DNA of 64,000 nucleotides from Mycolicibacterium chitae (lineage in GTDB: Bacteria > Actinomycetota > Actinomycetes > Mycobacteriales > Mycobacteriaceae): the NCBI RefSeq assembly GCF_900637205.1, contig NZ_LR134355.1, positions 2,914,001 to 2,978,000 of the forward strand. The letters are read 5' to 3'. Of the stretch, positions 49,340-57,606 are shown one piece after another (the stretch's first letter is position 1; each line of letters starts with the position of its first letter). Under the pieces are notes generated by a model. It had not been told where the DNA came from and did no database searches. It saw nothing but the letters and a program-made list of their open reading frames with translations. The translations under genes and the position numbers were made by a program.

Positions 49340-49711
49340 ATGACCACCACAGCCCATCCCGACATCGCCCCCCCGCCTGGCGCTGACGCCAGCTACACCG
49401 ACGACTGGCAGTCGCCGACCGACGGTGCGCCTGGTTACCGGTGCGTCTGGTCCCCGGAGTTCAGTCGGGGCAAAGAAGACATCCGCTGCGTTGTGACCCA
49501 GTTCGAAGATGGCACCGTCGCCACGGAAGGCGACGACGGCCCGCACGTCTACTTGAACGACAGCGGTCACACCGTCGCCGATGCACGCCGCATCGCGAAA
49601 GCAATCCTCGCCGCCGCTGACCTCGCCGAGCAGTGGGCCGGCAACGGCTGCTCCACCTGTGAGCATTGGGACTCCTGCCCCCGTCACCCGAAGCCACAGG
49701 GTCGCGTTTGA
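49340..49711 (+). CDS. Satellite gene of unknown function at attL (cargo position)
   Basis: 123 residues, unrecognised. A Pro-rich N-terminus (HPDIAPPPGADASYTDDW) is followed by strands (CVWSPEFSRGKEDIRCVVTQFEDG), a helix (DARRIAKAILAAADLAEQW) and a C-terminal cysteine cluster (GCSTCEHWDSCPRHP: C-x2-C-x5-C) that could bind metal. A GAGGAG ribosome site precedes ATG. It is the only plus-strand gene of the element, faces inward from attL, and has its own terminator, which is where satellites often carry accessory or defence genes. No defence domain is recognisable. Confidence 0.7.
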   Translation: MTTTAHPDIAPPPGADASYTDDWQSPTDGAPGYRCVWSPEFSRGKEDIRCVVTQFEDGTVATEGDDGPHVYLNDSGHTVADARRIAKAILAAADLAEQWAGNGCSTCEHWDSCPRHPKPQGRV

Positions 49712-49742
49712 AACGCGAGCAAGATTTAGCAGCAGACCCCAT

Positions 49743-49776
49743 CCGGCCCCGCCATCACTCAAGGTGGCGGGGCCGG
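49743..49776. terminator. Convergent hairpin terminator
   Basis: CCGGCCCCGCCA (49743-49754) and TGGCGGGGCCGG (49765-49776) form a perfect 12-base stem with a ten-base loop between the plus-strand cargo gene and the end of the minus-strand structural operon. It can end both transcripts. Confidence 0.8.
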
Positions 49777-49786
49777 CTACTGTCGC

Positions 49787-50098
49787 CTATGCGGCTCGTC
49801 TCCGGTAGCGGTTCAGGACGGCGAGTTCTGCGGTGGTCCAGCCGGTGAACGCTCCCCTAAGCGACTTTCCGAACTGGCCGGTGGTGAAGTCCACGGGGAT
49901 CTGTGTTCCGTTGGCGGCCAGCCGCGCTGCTGCGGTGGTGATCGCGGCGGCAATGTCGTCGTTGGGTTCATTGCCGGTGAAGCCGTTGCCACGGGTGTAG
50001 GCCTTGGCCATGACGGTGATGATCGGCACGGCCGTCTCCGCGCTGGCCTCGTTGGGATCGAGCAGCGCGGAGACGGTTGCCGGGTTGACTTCGGCCAT
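49787..50098 (-). CDS. Probable head-tail adaptor of satellite
   Basis: 103 residues. Starts MAEVNPATVSALLDPNEASA and consists of helices with a PNDDIAAAITTAAARLAANG segment and a short C-terminal part (GWTTAELAVLNRYRRR). Size, helix content, the ITTAAARL segment and its place directly after the major capsid gene (start overlaps the capsid stop, TAATG) resemble phage gp6/head-completion adaptors; assignment is by position and general look only. If correct, it would close the head and offer a docking face for helper tails. Confidence 0.55.
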   Translation of the reverse strand: MAEVNPATVSALLDPNEASAETAVPIITVMAKAYTRGNGFTGNEPNDDIAAAITTAAARLAANGTQIPVDFTTGQFGKSLRGAFTGWTTAELAVLNRYRRRAA

Positions 50099-50943
50099 TA
50101 CGAGCCGTCTTCACCGAGGACGACGACAGCCTCGGGGTGCAGCAGGCCGAGGTCGTAGCGGGTTGTGACGCGCAGGCCGAGCTGGTCGAACTCCGCGTAG
50201 CGTTCGGTCAGGACCGTGATGGACGGGGCGGTGTCGCGCACGACGGCCACCGTCGACATGTCCGCGATGACGGCAGTGCCGGCGGTCAGCTTGTTGGTGA
50301 CGGTCGCCGGGACCCCGAACAGCGTGTAGCCGGCCTCCCGTGACGGATCGGGTTGCAGCAGATACCGCTTACTGCCGGTGGACTCTTTGATCTTCCTCAT
50401 CGAGCTAAAATCCGCGCCGGACAGGAAGATCCGGTTTGGGGTGACCTCGTTGGCGTTCAGCGTGGCGATGCCGTCGAGGATCGTGTCCGGGTCGGCCGCG
50501 TTGAAGACCCCGGTTTCGACTCCGTTCTGGTTGATGATGCCGGTGATGCCGTCGGATGCTCCGGTGCCGGCGAGCAGTTCGGAGTCCAGCTTGTCACCGA
50601 CGACCTTGACCAGGCGGGCCTTGAGAACGGCGTCGAGGCCAATGACGGACTGACGCACCGATTCCCGGCTGAATCGTTCGATGACCTTGATCGACTTGCG
50701 GTCGGTCGGCATCAGCACGATCTCGTCGAAGGTGGTTTCGTGCGTCGAGGGGATCTCGGCGTTCTCTGCGACGTAGCCGACCGCCGAGCTGCCGGTGAGC
50801 TTCGGGATGCGTAGTACGCCTGCGGAGTCGAAGATGCGCACACCGGAGGACAGCACCACCGATTGCGCTTCGAGGGGCTGCACCAGCAGGGATGCAACCT
50901 GGTCGTTCAACAGTTCGGCGATGTCGCCGGTACCAAGGGCCAT
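50098..50943 (-). CDS. HK97-fold major capsid protein
   Basis: 281 residues. Typical HK97-fold order: N-terminal arm (LLNDQVASLLVQPLEAQSVV), E-loop region (IPKLTGSSAVGYVAENAEIP), spine helix (VIERFSRESVRQSVIGLDAV), P-domain and A-domain (NRIFLSGADFSSMRKIKES, LFGVPATVTNKL, IADMSTVAVVRDTAPSITVL). There is no N-terminal delta domain, in keeping with a separate scaffold gene upstream. Ends by overlapping the adaptor gene. The 102-base gap before it contains a TACCC-N5-GGGTA palindrome. Confidence 0.9.
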   Translation of the reverse strand: MALGTGDIAELLNDQVASLLVQPLEAQSVVLSSGVRIFDSAGVLRIPKLTGSSAVGYVAENAEIPSTHETTFDEIVLMPTDRKSIKVIERFSRESVRQSVIGLDAVLKARLVKVVGDKLDSELLAGTGASDGITGIINQNGVETGVFNAADPDTILDGIATLNANEVTPNRIFLSGADFSSMRKIKESTGSKRYLLQPDPSREAGYTLFGVPATVTNKLTAGTAVIADMSTVAVVRDTAPSITVLTERYAEFDQLGLRVTTRYDLGLLHPEAVVVLGEDGS

Positions 50944-51029
50944 GAGAGTGTCCTATCGACAGAGGGATTCGAGGAACCCGTGCCACCAGGACAACGATGG
51001 GGCCGGCCACCAGGACCGACCCCATCATG

Positions 51030-51046
51030 ATACCCCTCGGGGGTAT
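51030..51046. promoter_or_regulatory. ATACCCC-N3-GGGGTAT palindrome before capsid gene
   Basis: A perfect 17-bp palindrome 87 bases upstream of the capsid start, overlapping the stop codon of the preceding small gene. It fits TACCC-N5-GGGTA, the operator form reported for the copper regulators CsoR/RicR of mycobacteria. A second site of the same form lies before the terminase gene. Confidence 0.6.
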
Positions 51047-51243
51047 TAGCCTACGAACGCGCCGCGGCCCTTCTTGGGCGCATCCGGATCAATTACTCGT
51101 GCCTCGGCAACGAGCGAGTACGCGTGCGCCAATTGTTCGAGCACCGCGGCAGGCGTGCCGAAGTCTTTGGCGCGGGCGACCTCTTCCGTAATTGCCTTGT
51201 ACAGCGCTTCGGCGGCCTCGTATTGGGCCTTCGATGTCGACAT
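51046..51243 (-). CDS. Small helical satellite protein
   Basis: 65 residues, mostly one or two amphipathic helices (AQYEAAEALYKAITEEVARA and AAVLEQLAHAYSLVAEA) with a Lys/Gly-rich end (DAPKKGRGAFVG). It lies between the scaffold and major capsid genes, 14 bases after the scaffold stop, the place where phages often carry a head decoration or assembly-chaperone protein. No recognisable domain; role not assignable. Confidence 0.65.
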   Translation of the reverse strand: MSTSKAQYEAAEALYKAITEEVARAKDFGTPAAVLEQLAHAYSLVAEARVIDPDAPKKGRGAFVG

Positions 51244-51257
51244 GGTGCTCTTCCCCT

Positions 51258-51725
51258 CTATCCGGCTTTGCCGCGCAGGATGGCGGCGAGGTCGACGGTA
51301 GAGGTACCCCCTGACATTCCCTGCCCAATGTCCCCGGTGGGCTTGCGGGCGGCCAGGTGCGGCTTTGAGGCCAGCAGCTCGTCGATAGTGCGTGACAGCT
51401 TGTCACTGTCGTCCAGGTGGTCGGGGTCGAACGCCAGATCGGTCGGGTCGGCCAACCGCCCCGTCGCCCGGACCAGCTCGGTGTGCAGCCGGCGGGCGTA
51501 CTCATCAGCCTGCTGGGCGCGTTGCCGGTATCTGCCGTTCTCCTGGCGCAGTTCCTCGACGTAGGACCGTGGGAAGGTGTCGGGCTCGTCGTCGGGGCCT
51601 GCCTCGGTTTGGCCGGCCTCGGCGTCGGGCTGCCCGCTGTCGGCAACTTGGTCGGATTTCAAATCCGATCCCCCGGGGATCTCGTTATCGTCGACTTTCT
51701 CGGCGCCGGGAAAATGGTCGGTCAT
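51258..51725 (-). CDS. Capsid scaffold protein (predicted)
   Basis: 155 residues, highly charged, no hydrophobic core. An acidic disordered N-terminus (DLKSDQVADSGQPDAEAGQT) precedes a coiled-coil (SYVEELRQENGRYRQRAQQA, residues ~65-100) and a C-terminal tail ending in a helix-like DLAAILRGK, which would bind the capsid shell. This is the standard scaffold layout, and its position between MuF-like and capsid genes agrees. AGGAG ribosome site six bases before ATG 51725; ATG overlaps the MuF stop. Confidence 0.8.
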   Translation of the reverse strand: MTDHFPGAEKVDDNEIPGGSDLKSDQVADSGQPDAEAGQTEAGPDDEPDTFPRSYVEELRQENGRYRQRAQQADEYARRLHTELVRATGRLADPTDLAFDPDHLDDSDKLSRTIDELLASKPHLAARKPTGDIGQGMSGGTSTVDLAAILRGKAG

Positions 51726-52300
51726 GCGGTTCTCCTTTGTCTCGTGTACATCGTTGATTGGATTTCCTTGCGCCATACCGGGATCGGTACGCACGCGCAG
51801 CCGGTGTGACGTTGGAACGGGTGGGCTTTGGGCCAGACCCGGCCCTCACGGGACCACCACTGACAGAGCTGGCACGGGTCGGCGTCCATGCCTCGGGTCC
51901 AGCCCTCCACCAGCTCGGAGCTGGCGACCTGTTCCTGGTAGGTGTCGGATGCGATTTTGAGGGGTTCGGCGCGGGCCAGGCGGCCGATGATGTTCTCCGG
52001 GACCGGGGATTCCCTGGCTACTTCGATGACGGTGGTGGCGGCTTTGGCGAGCCGGTTGATGTCCCGATCTCGCAGGTCGGTCACGGCGACCGGTATCGCC
52101 GAACCGACCGCGACCGTGGCCTGTGCGGCGAACGCGGTCGCGGCAAGGGAGGCGGCTTGCGCGTTGTGCATGGCGACCACGGCGGCCAGGTGCGCAGAGA
52201 ACACGTCGTCGCCGATCTCGTCGATGCGCCACCACAAGCTGATCGCCGCGGACTCCGATTCGATGGCCAACTCCAGCAGCCGTTCCTGGTATGGGGTCAT
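51722..52300 (-). CDS. MuF-like minor head protein
   Basis: 192 residues. N-terminal helical part (LLELAIESESAAISLWWRID) and a C-terminal segment with paired cysteines and histidines, DADPCQLCQWWSREGRVWPK then HPFQRHTGCACVPIPVW, the pattern of the VG15/MuF-type minor head proteins of actinobacteriophages, although shorter than most. It follows the portal gene (TGATG overlap) and precedes the scaffold, as in phages of the SPP1-like head type. Role: probably head assembly or injection with DNA. Confidence 0.75.
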   Translation of the reverse strand: MTPYQERLLELAIESESAAISLWWRIDEIGDDVFSAHLAAVVAMHNAQAASLAATAFAAQATVAVGSAIPVAVTDLRDRDINRLAKAATTVIEVARESPVPENIIGRLARAEPLKIASDTYQEQVASSELVEGWTRGMDADPCQLCQWWSREGRVWPKAHPFQRHTGCACVPIPVWRKEIQSTMYTRQRRTA

Positions 52301-53610
52301 CAGGACACCAGCCGGGTGAGGTCGATGGCCTGGGCGTCGAGGGCTTCAGCGCGGCGTGCGGCCCGGATCTCGGCCACCTGCTCGTCGGTGTAGCCCAACC
52401 GCTTGAGGGCATAGGAGGCGGGCAGCAGGCCAGCGCCGAACAGTTTCGTCACCGCGTCGGCGGCCTGAGCTTCGGAGCGGGTCGACGGGTCTGCCCACTC
52501 GACCCGGACATCGACCTGCTGGGGATCAGCGCCGTCGCGGACCCCGACGATCAGCCGCGCCAGATCCTCCCAGCTGCGGCCGAACTGGGCTTGCCGTGCC
52601 TCGGCGCGGGCGGTCAGCGACGACTCCGCGGCCCGCAGCGCGTCGGCCGAGGCAGGGTTGTCGTGGGTGATGCCGAGCATGTGGGCCGGCAGGCCGGACA
52701 CCGCGCTGATCTGCTGGGTGATGACATCCACGGCCCGCTCGTAGCCGGTGAGGTCCGCGGCGTCGAGCTGGCCGAAGCGACTGCTGTCGTTCTCGGAGAT
52801 CATCATCTTGTCGGACTCCGGGAACGGGTTGACCGACTCGGTTTCCCCGGTCTCCTCCCCGTCTTCGTCGAGGACCGGGACCTCCTCGAGCTCGATGCCG
52901 GTGGCGAAACGACGTGGGCGGGCAGCGTTCTCCGAGGACACCAGAATGTCGGCCAGCAGCTTGTTGAGCGCGTCGACGAGCGGGATCAGGTCCTCGATCT
53001 CCGAGACACCCTCATCGAGGATGCGATCTGAGTTCAGCAGCCGCACCACTGGGACCACACCGAGCGGGTTGGCGATCTCGTCAACGGTCTTGAATCCTGC
53101 GGTGGTAGCCCCAGTGGAATTGGCGCGGTAGCGGGTGATGACCTCCGGGCCGTAGACGATGGCCTCGGTCGTCGTCGCGGTTTCCCACCTCTTGATCGCG
53201 TAGGTCAGGCGGCGAGTGCCCGGGTCACGCAGTGCGGTCATCTGGTGGGCGGATTCCACGGTCACCAGGGGCCGGCCGTAGCTGTCGGTCCAGCAGATCA
53301 GATAGGACTGGCCGAGCAGCAGGGCCTCACGGTGGGCGGTGCGGGACAGCTCGTCCATGTCGCAGCGCAGCCAGTCGGCCCACACGTCGACGCCATCGAA
53401 TCCGATGGGCCGCAACCGTTCCGTCAGCGCGGTGATCGCCAACCGGGGCAGGTTCGACGAGATCCGGGCGAACCGGCTGCCCAACGCTTCGCGGGCCTCG
53501 GGCGCCAGGAAGGACAATGGTTGTGTGCCCGCGTAGTACATCTCCAGGTCGTGATAGCGGGGCTTCTGCTCGTCGAGTCGTTGCAGCAGCAGGGTCAGTG
53601 TGTCGGTCAT
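52300..53610 (-). CDS. Portal protein
   Basis: 436 residues of the SPP1 gp6-like portal family. N-terminal clip/wing (YHDLEMYYAGTQPLSFLAP), LVTVESAHQMTALRDPGTRR near residue 117, long stem-type helix region (AVDVITQQISAVSGLPAHML, SADALRAAESSLTARAEARQ near 330) and a C-terminal crown with GLLPASYALKRLGYTDEQV. It forms the DNA entry ring of the head. ATG overlaps the terminase stop (ATGA) and has an AAGGAG ribosome site. Confidence 0.92.
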   Translation of the reverse strand: MTDTLTLLLQRLDEQKPRYHDLEMYYAGTQPLSFLAPEAREALGSRFARISSNLPRLAITALTERLRPIGFDGVDVWADWLRCDMDELSRTAHREALLLGQSYLICWTDSYGRPLVTVESAHQMTALRDPGTRRLTYAIKRWETATTTEAIVYGPEVITRYRANSTGATTAGFKTVDEIANPLGVVPVVRLLNSDRILDEGVSEIEDLIPLVDALNKLLADILVSSENAARPRRFATGIELEEVPVLDEDGEETGETESVNPFPESDKMMISENDSSRFGQLDAADLTGYERAVDVITQQISAVSGLPAHMLGITHDNPASADALRAAESSLTARAEARQAQFGRSWEDLARLIVGVRDGADPQQVDVRVEWADPSTRSEAQAADAVTKLFGAGLLPASYALKRLGYTDEQVAEIRAARRAEALDAQAIDLTRLVS

Positions 53611-55073
53611 CGTTTGAAACTCCTTGCTCGGTTCTTCTTCTTGGTTGCGCGCCAGGTGGCACGTGAATGCGCCATCACCAGGCAGGCGGCGCAGTCGATC
53701 TTTCGGGCGTGACGCGACCGACTGGCTTTGTCCAGTCGCATCCCGCGCGGGTCTTCCCTGATCACCGCAGCCGCGACGTGAGCGGCCAGGGTCGGGTGCC
53801 CGGAGTGGGTCAGCGCACCGTTTACGCACGCCTTGTACAAATCCGTGGTCGCAGCGGTCAGCCGAGACGGTGAGTGCGGAAACTCCACAATCGGCAACCG
53901 CTCCGCCTCCAGTGCCTGCAATGTGCGGGTGAACCGGAACGGGTCCGCGCAGATCTCCTGCACCCGCCACCGTTTGCAGGACTCCCGGATGGTCTGCTCG
54001 ACCTCGGCCACCGGTACCCGGTAGTCCGTGTCGCCCTTCGGGTCCCACACCCGGACCACATCGAAGTGCGGTTCCGGTGACACCGTGGCCACAAGCAACG
54101 CAGTGGTGTCGCCGTTGTACGAGCCATCGAGGGCCAGGACCACGTCGACACCGACCGGGACCGGCTCATTCGTGGACAAGCTGTCCCAAACTCCTGGCGG
54201 CAGAAACGCGCCGTCGTTGTCGATGGGCAACTGGCACAACCGGGCACGCCGGAACGTCGCCTCCCGCGTCTTGGGCGGCAACAACGCATGGAGAGCATCA
54301 CGGTGCAAGTAGTCGTCGAGCGCCGGGTTGGCCAACTCCCAGCAGTGCGAGCAATCCGGTGGGTGGTCCTCGAATCCGGCCGCCGAGTACTCTCGCCACA
54401 CCAGCGAGGTGTCCTCGGGGTTGTCAGCGGCGTGGGACCGCAGATCCAGCAGCACCTGATCGTCGAGGTTCGGCCCCGGGGTCCCGATGCACACCAGCGT
54501 CGAGATTTCCCGCTTGCCCTGCGCCAGCGTCAGCACCTCATAGGAGTCCCGGTTGGCAACGCCGGCCTCGTCGAGGATGGCCAGGGTGTAGTCCAGACCT
54601 TCAAGGCGTTTCGGTTCGGCCGGCAGGCAGTGAAAGGTGCTGTCGGTGTTCGGGATATACAAGCGTTCCTTGAACACCTGACACCGCGACGACAGATCCT
54701 CGTCAAGCTCCACCATGCGGCGGGCGATGTTGAACACGATCCCGGCCTGGCGCTCGTCGACGGCGACCACGCACACCGTGGCACCCTCACCGCCCTCGAA
54801 CAGCTCATAGACACCCAACGCGGCCGTCAGACTCGACTTCCCTTGCCCGCGCGGCAGCATCCATCCCGCAGTGCGCGGACGGGGGTCTGCGTCGAGCACC
54901 GAGCCGACCAGATCCCGCTGCCAGGACCGCAACCGCAACGGCGACCGTGCCCCGGTCCCCTTCGGCACCTTGATGTACGTCTCGCAGAACTTGGCGAACC
55001 GGGCCGATCCCTTCGACCGAGGCCGCCACGGCAGCGCAGAGTCGTCAACCGCAGCCTTCGGACCCGCTTTCAC
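53607..55073 (-). CDS. Terminase large subunit
   Basis: 488 residues, GTG start overlapping the HNH stop. ATPase half: Walker-A-like PRGQGKSS near residue 73, Walker B LAILDEAG near 155 and coupling motif VCIGTPGP near 182. Nuclease half: ALDGSYNGDTTALLVAT near 300 with the first metal Asp, EICADPFRFTRTLQALEAER near 365 and RGMRLDKASRSRHARKIDCA near 445 with late acidic residues. Both halves look intact, so it could package DNA. No small terminase gene is evident; the HNH gene takes its usual place. Confidence 0.93.
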   Translation of the reverse strand: MKAGPKAAVDDSALPWRPRSKGSARFAKFCETYIKVPKGTGARSPLRLRSWQRDLVGSVLDADPRPRTAGWMLPRGQGKSSLTAALGVYELFEGGEGATVCVVAVDERQAGIVFNIARRMVELDEDLSSRCQVFKERLYIPNTDSTFHCLPAEPKRLEGLDYTLAILDEAGVANRDSYEVLTLAQGKREISTLVCIGTPGPNLDDQVLLDLRSHAADNPEDTSLVWREYSAAGFEDHPPDCSHCWELANPALDDYLHRDALHALLPPKTREATFRRARLCQLPIDNDGAFLPPGVWDSLSTNEPVPVGVDVVLALDGSYNGDTTALLVATVSPEPHFDVVRVWDPKGDTDYRVPVAEVEQTIRESCKRWRVQEICADPFRFTRTLQALEAERLPIVEFPHSPSRLTAATTDLYKACVNGALTHSGHPTLAAHVAAAVIREDPRGMRLDKASRSRHARKIDCAACLVMAHSRATWRATKKKNRARSFKR

Positions 55074-55570
55074 CCATACCCCCCTAGGGTATGTAACGCC
55101 CTCTGTGCCTTGCCGGCCGTCGGTCTGACCTGCGCTTTGGGGCCTCCCCCCAGGTCGGCGAGGGCGCGCTCGGCGGCTGCGATGCGGTCGCGGCCGGCTC
55201 GGGTGGGTCGGCGTCGGTAGGTCGCGTGTAGGCGTGCGAGGACCGTCTGGGCCTCCTCGTGGGTGTAGGTGGCCTGGCGGGGGTTGTTGCAGTCGCGGTC
55301 CAGGACGCGCAGGTTCTCCTCTGTGTAGGCCAGTTCGGGGGCGATGCTCTCGGGGATGATGTGGTCGACCTGCAAATGGTCGGTGCCGCCGCAGAACTCG
55401 CAGAATGGGCTGGCCTTGCGGAGCCGTTTGGAGAGGTTCTTCCACTTGCCGTTGTTGGCGTAGGCGACGTGGGAGCGGGGTGGGGTGCTGGCGCGGGTGG
55501 GTCGGCAGTCAGCACACCGTGACCCGGTGGCGATGATGTCGCCGCAGCCGGTGCAGGGGCGGGCGATCAC
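55070..55570 (-). CDS. HNH endonuclease of satellite packaging module
   Basis: 166 residues, GTG start overlapping the previous stop. N-terminal zinc ribbon (CTGCGDIIATGSRCADC) followed by the HNH core: SPFCEFCGGTDHLQVDHIIP near residue 64 and EENLRVLDRDCNNPR near 92 (D-H, N and final ligands present). Phages of the HK97 type place such an HNH protein beside the terminase, and it is needed for cos cleavage there; I infer that role here. Confidence 0.88.
   Translation of the reverse strand: MIARPCTGCGDIIATGSRCADCRPTRASTPPRSHVAYANNGKWKNLSKRLRKASPFCEFCGGTDHLQVDHIIPESIAPELAYTEENLRVLDRDCNNPRQATYTHEEAQTVLARLHATYRRRPTRAGRDRIAAAERALADLGGGPKAQVRPTAGKAQRALHTLGGYG
55075..55093. promoter_or_regulatory. 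CATACCC-N5-GGGTATG palindrome before terminase gene
   Basis: A perfect 19-bp palindrome with seven-base arms, ending two bases before the terminase GTG on the minus strand and lying within the last codons of the HNH gene. Same TACCC-N5-GGGTA form as the site at 51030-51046. Confidence 0.6.
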
Positions 55571-55824
55571 TGGGTGTCCTGTTCGCGCAGGAGTCGTTCG
55601 CCGAGGTCGTTGTGTGCGACGCATTGGGCGAGCAGGGATGCTGTGGCGTCGTCGGTGAGCTTGAGCTTGTAGCAGCCGAGGTCGTCGGTGTTGACGACGA
55701 GGTAGTGCGCGACGCCGTCGGTGTCGGGGTCGGCCATGATGGCCAGGACGACCTTGTCCACGGTCTGCTCGATGGTGTCGACGGGTACTCGGAGGCGGAC
55801 GTACTCGGGTTCTTGGGTGGTCAA
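55567..55824 (-). CDS. Small satellite protein, unknown
   Basis: 85 residues, unrecognised. Strand-rich start (EYVRLRVPVDTIEQTVDKVV) and a helical end (SLLAQCVAHNDLGERLLREQ). Coupled by four-base overlaps to both neighbours (GTGA with HNH, and with the 62-residue gene upstream), so it is part of the operon. No function can be inferred. Confidence 0.7.
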   Translation of the reverse strand: MTTQEPEYVRLRVPVDTIEQTVDKVVLAIMADPDTDGVAHYLVVNTDDLGCYKLKLTDDATASLLAQCVAHNDLGERLLREQDTQ

Positions 55825-56009
55825 CGTGCCTCCCTATTGGCGCTCCGGGCGGCGTCGAGAGCATCGTGGAAGATCTCGATGGTCTCGACATCCATGCTCT
55901 TGGTGGAGCTGGCGAGCTTTTGGAATCGGGTCCGCAGGTTGAGGCGGGCCAGGCGCAGAGCGTCCTCGGCGCGCTGCGGGAGATCGTTCGGTGTCGTGGT
56001 CATGGTCAC
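55821..56009 (-). CDS. Small helical satellite protein, unknown
   Basis: 62 residues, GTG start (ATG 56003 possible). Almost entirely helical and charged (LPQRAEDALRLARLNLRTRF, ETIEIFHDALDAARSANRE). Start and stop overlap neighbours by four bases. Unrecognised; compact helical proteins at this place in satellites can be regulators, but nothing here proves it. Confidence 0.6.
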   Translation of the reverse strand: MTMTTTPNDLPQRAEDALRLARLNLRTRFQKLASSTKSMDVETIEIFHDALDAARSANREAR

Positions 56010-56347
56010 TTACCTCCGAGGTTGCGGTGGGCGTCAGCACTGGCACGTTTGAGGCCGGGCCGCAGGTCGACTCCGGCCGCAGCGGCGGCGTCGAGAGTGG
56101 GCGCCAGGATGCATCGGGTCATCAGGGATAGCGCGCTGGCGGCGAGGTATCCGAAGTAGTCCGGGTCGTGGGTGCCGGACCATTTGATGGCTACCTCGTC
56201 GGTGGCGTCGTCGTCTCCCGCGGTGGCTGCCATGGCGTACATCAGCAGGGTGGCGTCGCTGGTGAGTTGGTCGAAGTTGACGTGCCCGATAGGTAGGCCG
56301 TCGTCCCCGACGATGATGGCCTCGGATGGGATCTCGTTGTTGGTCAT
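56006..56347 (-). CDS. Small satellite protein, unknown
   Basis: 113 residues, unrecognised. Contains PIGHVNFDQLTSDATLLMYA and a helical DYFGYLAASALSLMTRCILA segment. Overlaps the ATPase gene and the next small gene by four bases each. No domain assigned. Confidence 0.68.
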   Translation of the reverse strand: MTNNEIPSEAIIVGDDGLPIGHVNFDQLTSDATLLMYAMAATAGDDDATDEVAIKWSGTHDPDYFGYLAASALSLMTRCILAPTLDAAAAAGVDLRPGLKRASADAHRNLGGK

Positions 56348-57606
56348 GCTGGATCTCCTTCTTCTTGGTTGGTTGCGAACAGAGGTGTCACATTTGGCCG
56401 TGAATCCCGTGAATCGCGTGAAACCGCAGATGGGGTGACATTCCCTTGACCTGCCGTTTCACGGCTTTCACGACTTTCACGGGGTAGTGGGGCATAGCGA
56501 CCTTGAGCAGGCTTGGCGATATGGCCGTCCTTGAAGAGTTCGCCGAGCCGCGTTCCGGCGATCCTGTTGTCGATGCCGAGGTGAGCGGCCAGCTCCGCTG
56601 GCGTGGTCGACTCTCGACTGTTGACGAACTTGACCGCTTCGAGCTTGCGGTCGCCCAACTTGTTTTCAGCGGCACGTTCACGTCGTGTGTCGATGGTGGC
56701 GGCGGCGTCGAGGATGTCTTGGCCGTCGAGGGACCACAGTCCGCCTTCGGTCTTGACCCCGTACTCGTTCTCCTCGATGTCGCGGCCGGTAACCGACAGG
56801 ACGCCCTCGTCGCTCTTGCGTTTGCGTGAAAGGACGAGAACCGAGTCGGCAGCCCCGGCGATGCCCTGAGTGCCGGAGACGGTGTCGAGGAAGTCTTCGG
56901 CCGCTTGCTTCCGGGTGTGGTGCACTGCGATGAGCGCGGCTCCGGGCACCTGGTCGATGACCTCTTTGATAGTGCCGGCGAACCCGTAGTCCTCCTGGTA
57001 CTGGTTGGCGTTGGATGCGGACTGCTGGCGGGCTTTGCCGAGGGTGTCGAGGATGACCAGTGGCGCCGAATCCTGGTGCCGCTGTAGCCACTCCGTGATG
57101 GCCGCCAAGAGGATCTTGGGATGCACCTCGGTCAGTACGTCGAGGTTCCTGGGCAGCGGCTCGCCGCGCATGATCTTCTTCAAGCGGGATTGCAGGCGGC
57201 GCTTGCTGTCCTCGAGCGAGATGAGGAGGACGGGGCGTGCGGATACCGGTATCGCTGCCAATACCCGGCCACCGCTGGCGCATCCGCAGGCGATGTCACC
57301 AGAGAGCCATGATTTTCCGACCTTGGGCGGTCCGACAAACAGAGTGAAGCCCTCGACTATGAGGCCGGGAACATGCTCTGTGAGCGGATCGAACGTCATG
57401 GCATCGAGGTCGGCGGCGTTCAGCAGTCCATCGAGTAGTGCCGGTTCGATGGCTGCGCTTACCTTGGCGGCCAGTCGCTTGGTTGCGGTGAGTACAGGGG
57501 TGAGATCGGCTCCCGTGGCGCAATCGAGGATGTCGACATAGTTCTCGATCCAGCCCGCGATGTCCTCCACCACTTGCTCGGGGGTGTTTGTGATCGGACG
57601 GGTCAT
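56344..57606 (-). CDS. RecA-fold replication ATPase (RepA/primase-helicase-like)
   Basis: 420 residues. RecA/RepA-type ATPase: Walker A FVGPPKVGKSW near residue 90, a DEK-like strand LLISLEDSKRRLQSRLKKI near 128, Walker B LVILDTLGKARQQ near 187 and a sensor AAIAVHHTRKQAAED-like stretch (LIAVHHTRKQAAEDFLDTVS) near 222. The C-terminal 120 residues hold a winged-helix (RESTTPAELAAHLGIDNRIA) and a tail with repeated SRESRE/SRDSRD motifs. Such proteins drive replication of phage satellites and plasmids. It lies downstream of the candidate origin. ATGA overlap at both ends. Confidence 0.85.
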   Translation of the reverse strand: MTRPITNTPEQVVEDIAGWIENYVDILDCATGADLTPVLTATKRLAAKVSAAIEPALLDGLLNAADLDAMTFDPLTEHVPGLIVEGFTLFVGPPKVGKSWLSGDIACGCASGGRVLAAIPVSARPVLLISLEDSKRRLQSRLKKIMRGEPLPRNLDVLTEVHPKILLAAITEWLQRHQDSAPLVILDTLGKARQQSASNANQYQEDYGFAGTIKEVIDQVPGAALIAVHHTRKQAAEDFLDTVSGTQGIAGAADSVLVLSRKRKSDEGVLSVTGRDIEENEYGVKTEGGLWSLDGQDILDAAATIDTRRERAAENKLGDRKLEAVKFVNSRESTTPAELAAHLGIDNRIAGTRLGELFKDGHIAKPAQGRYAPLPRESRESRETAGQGNVTPSAVSRDSRDSRPNVTPLFATNQEEGDPA

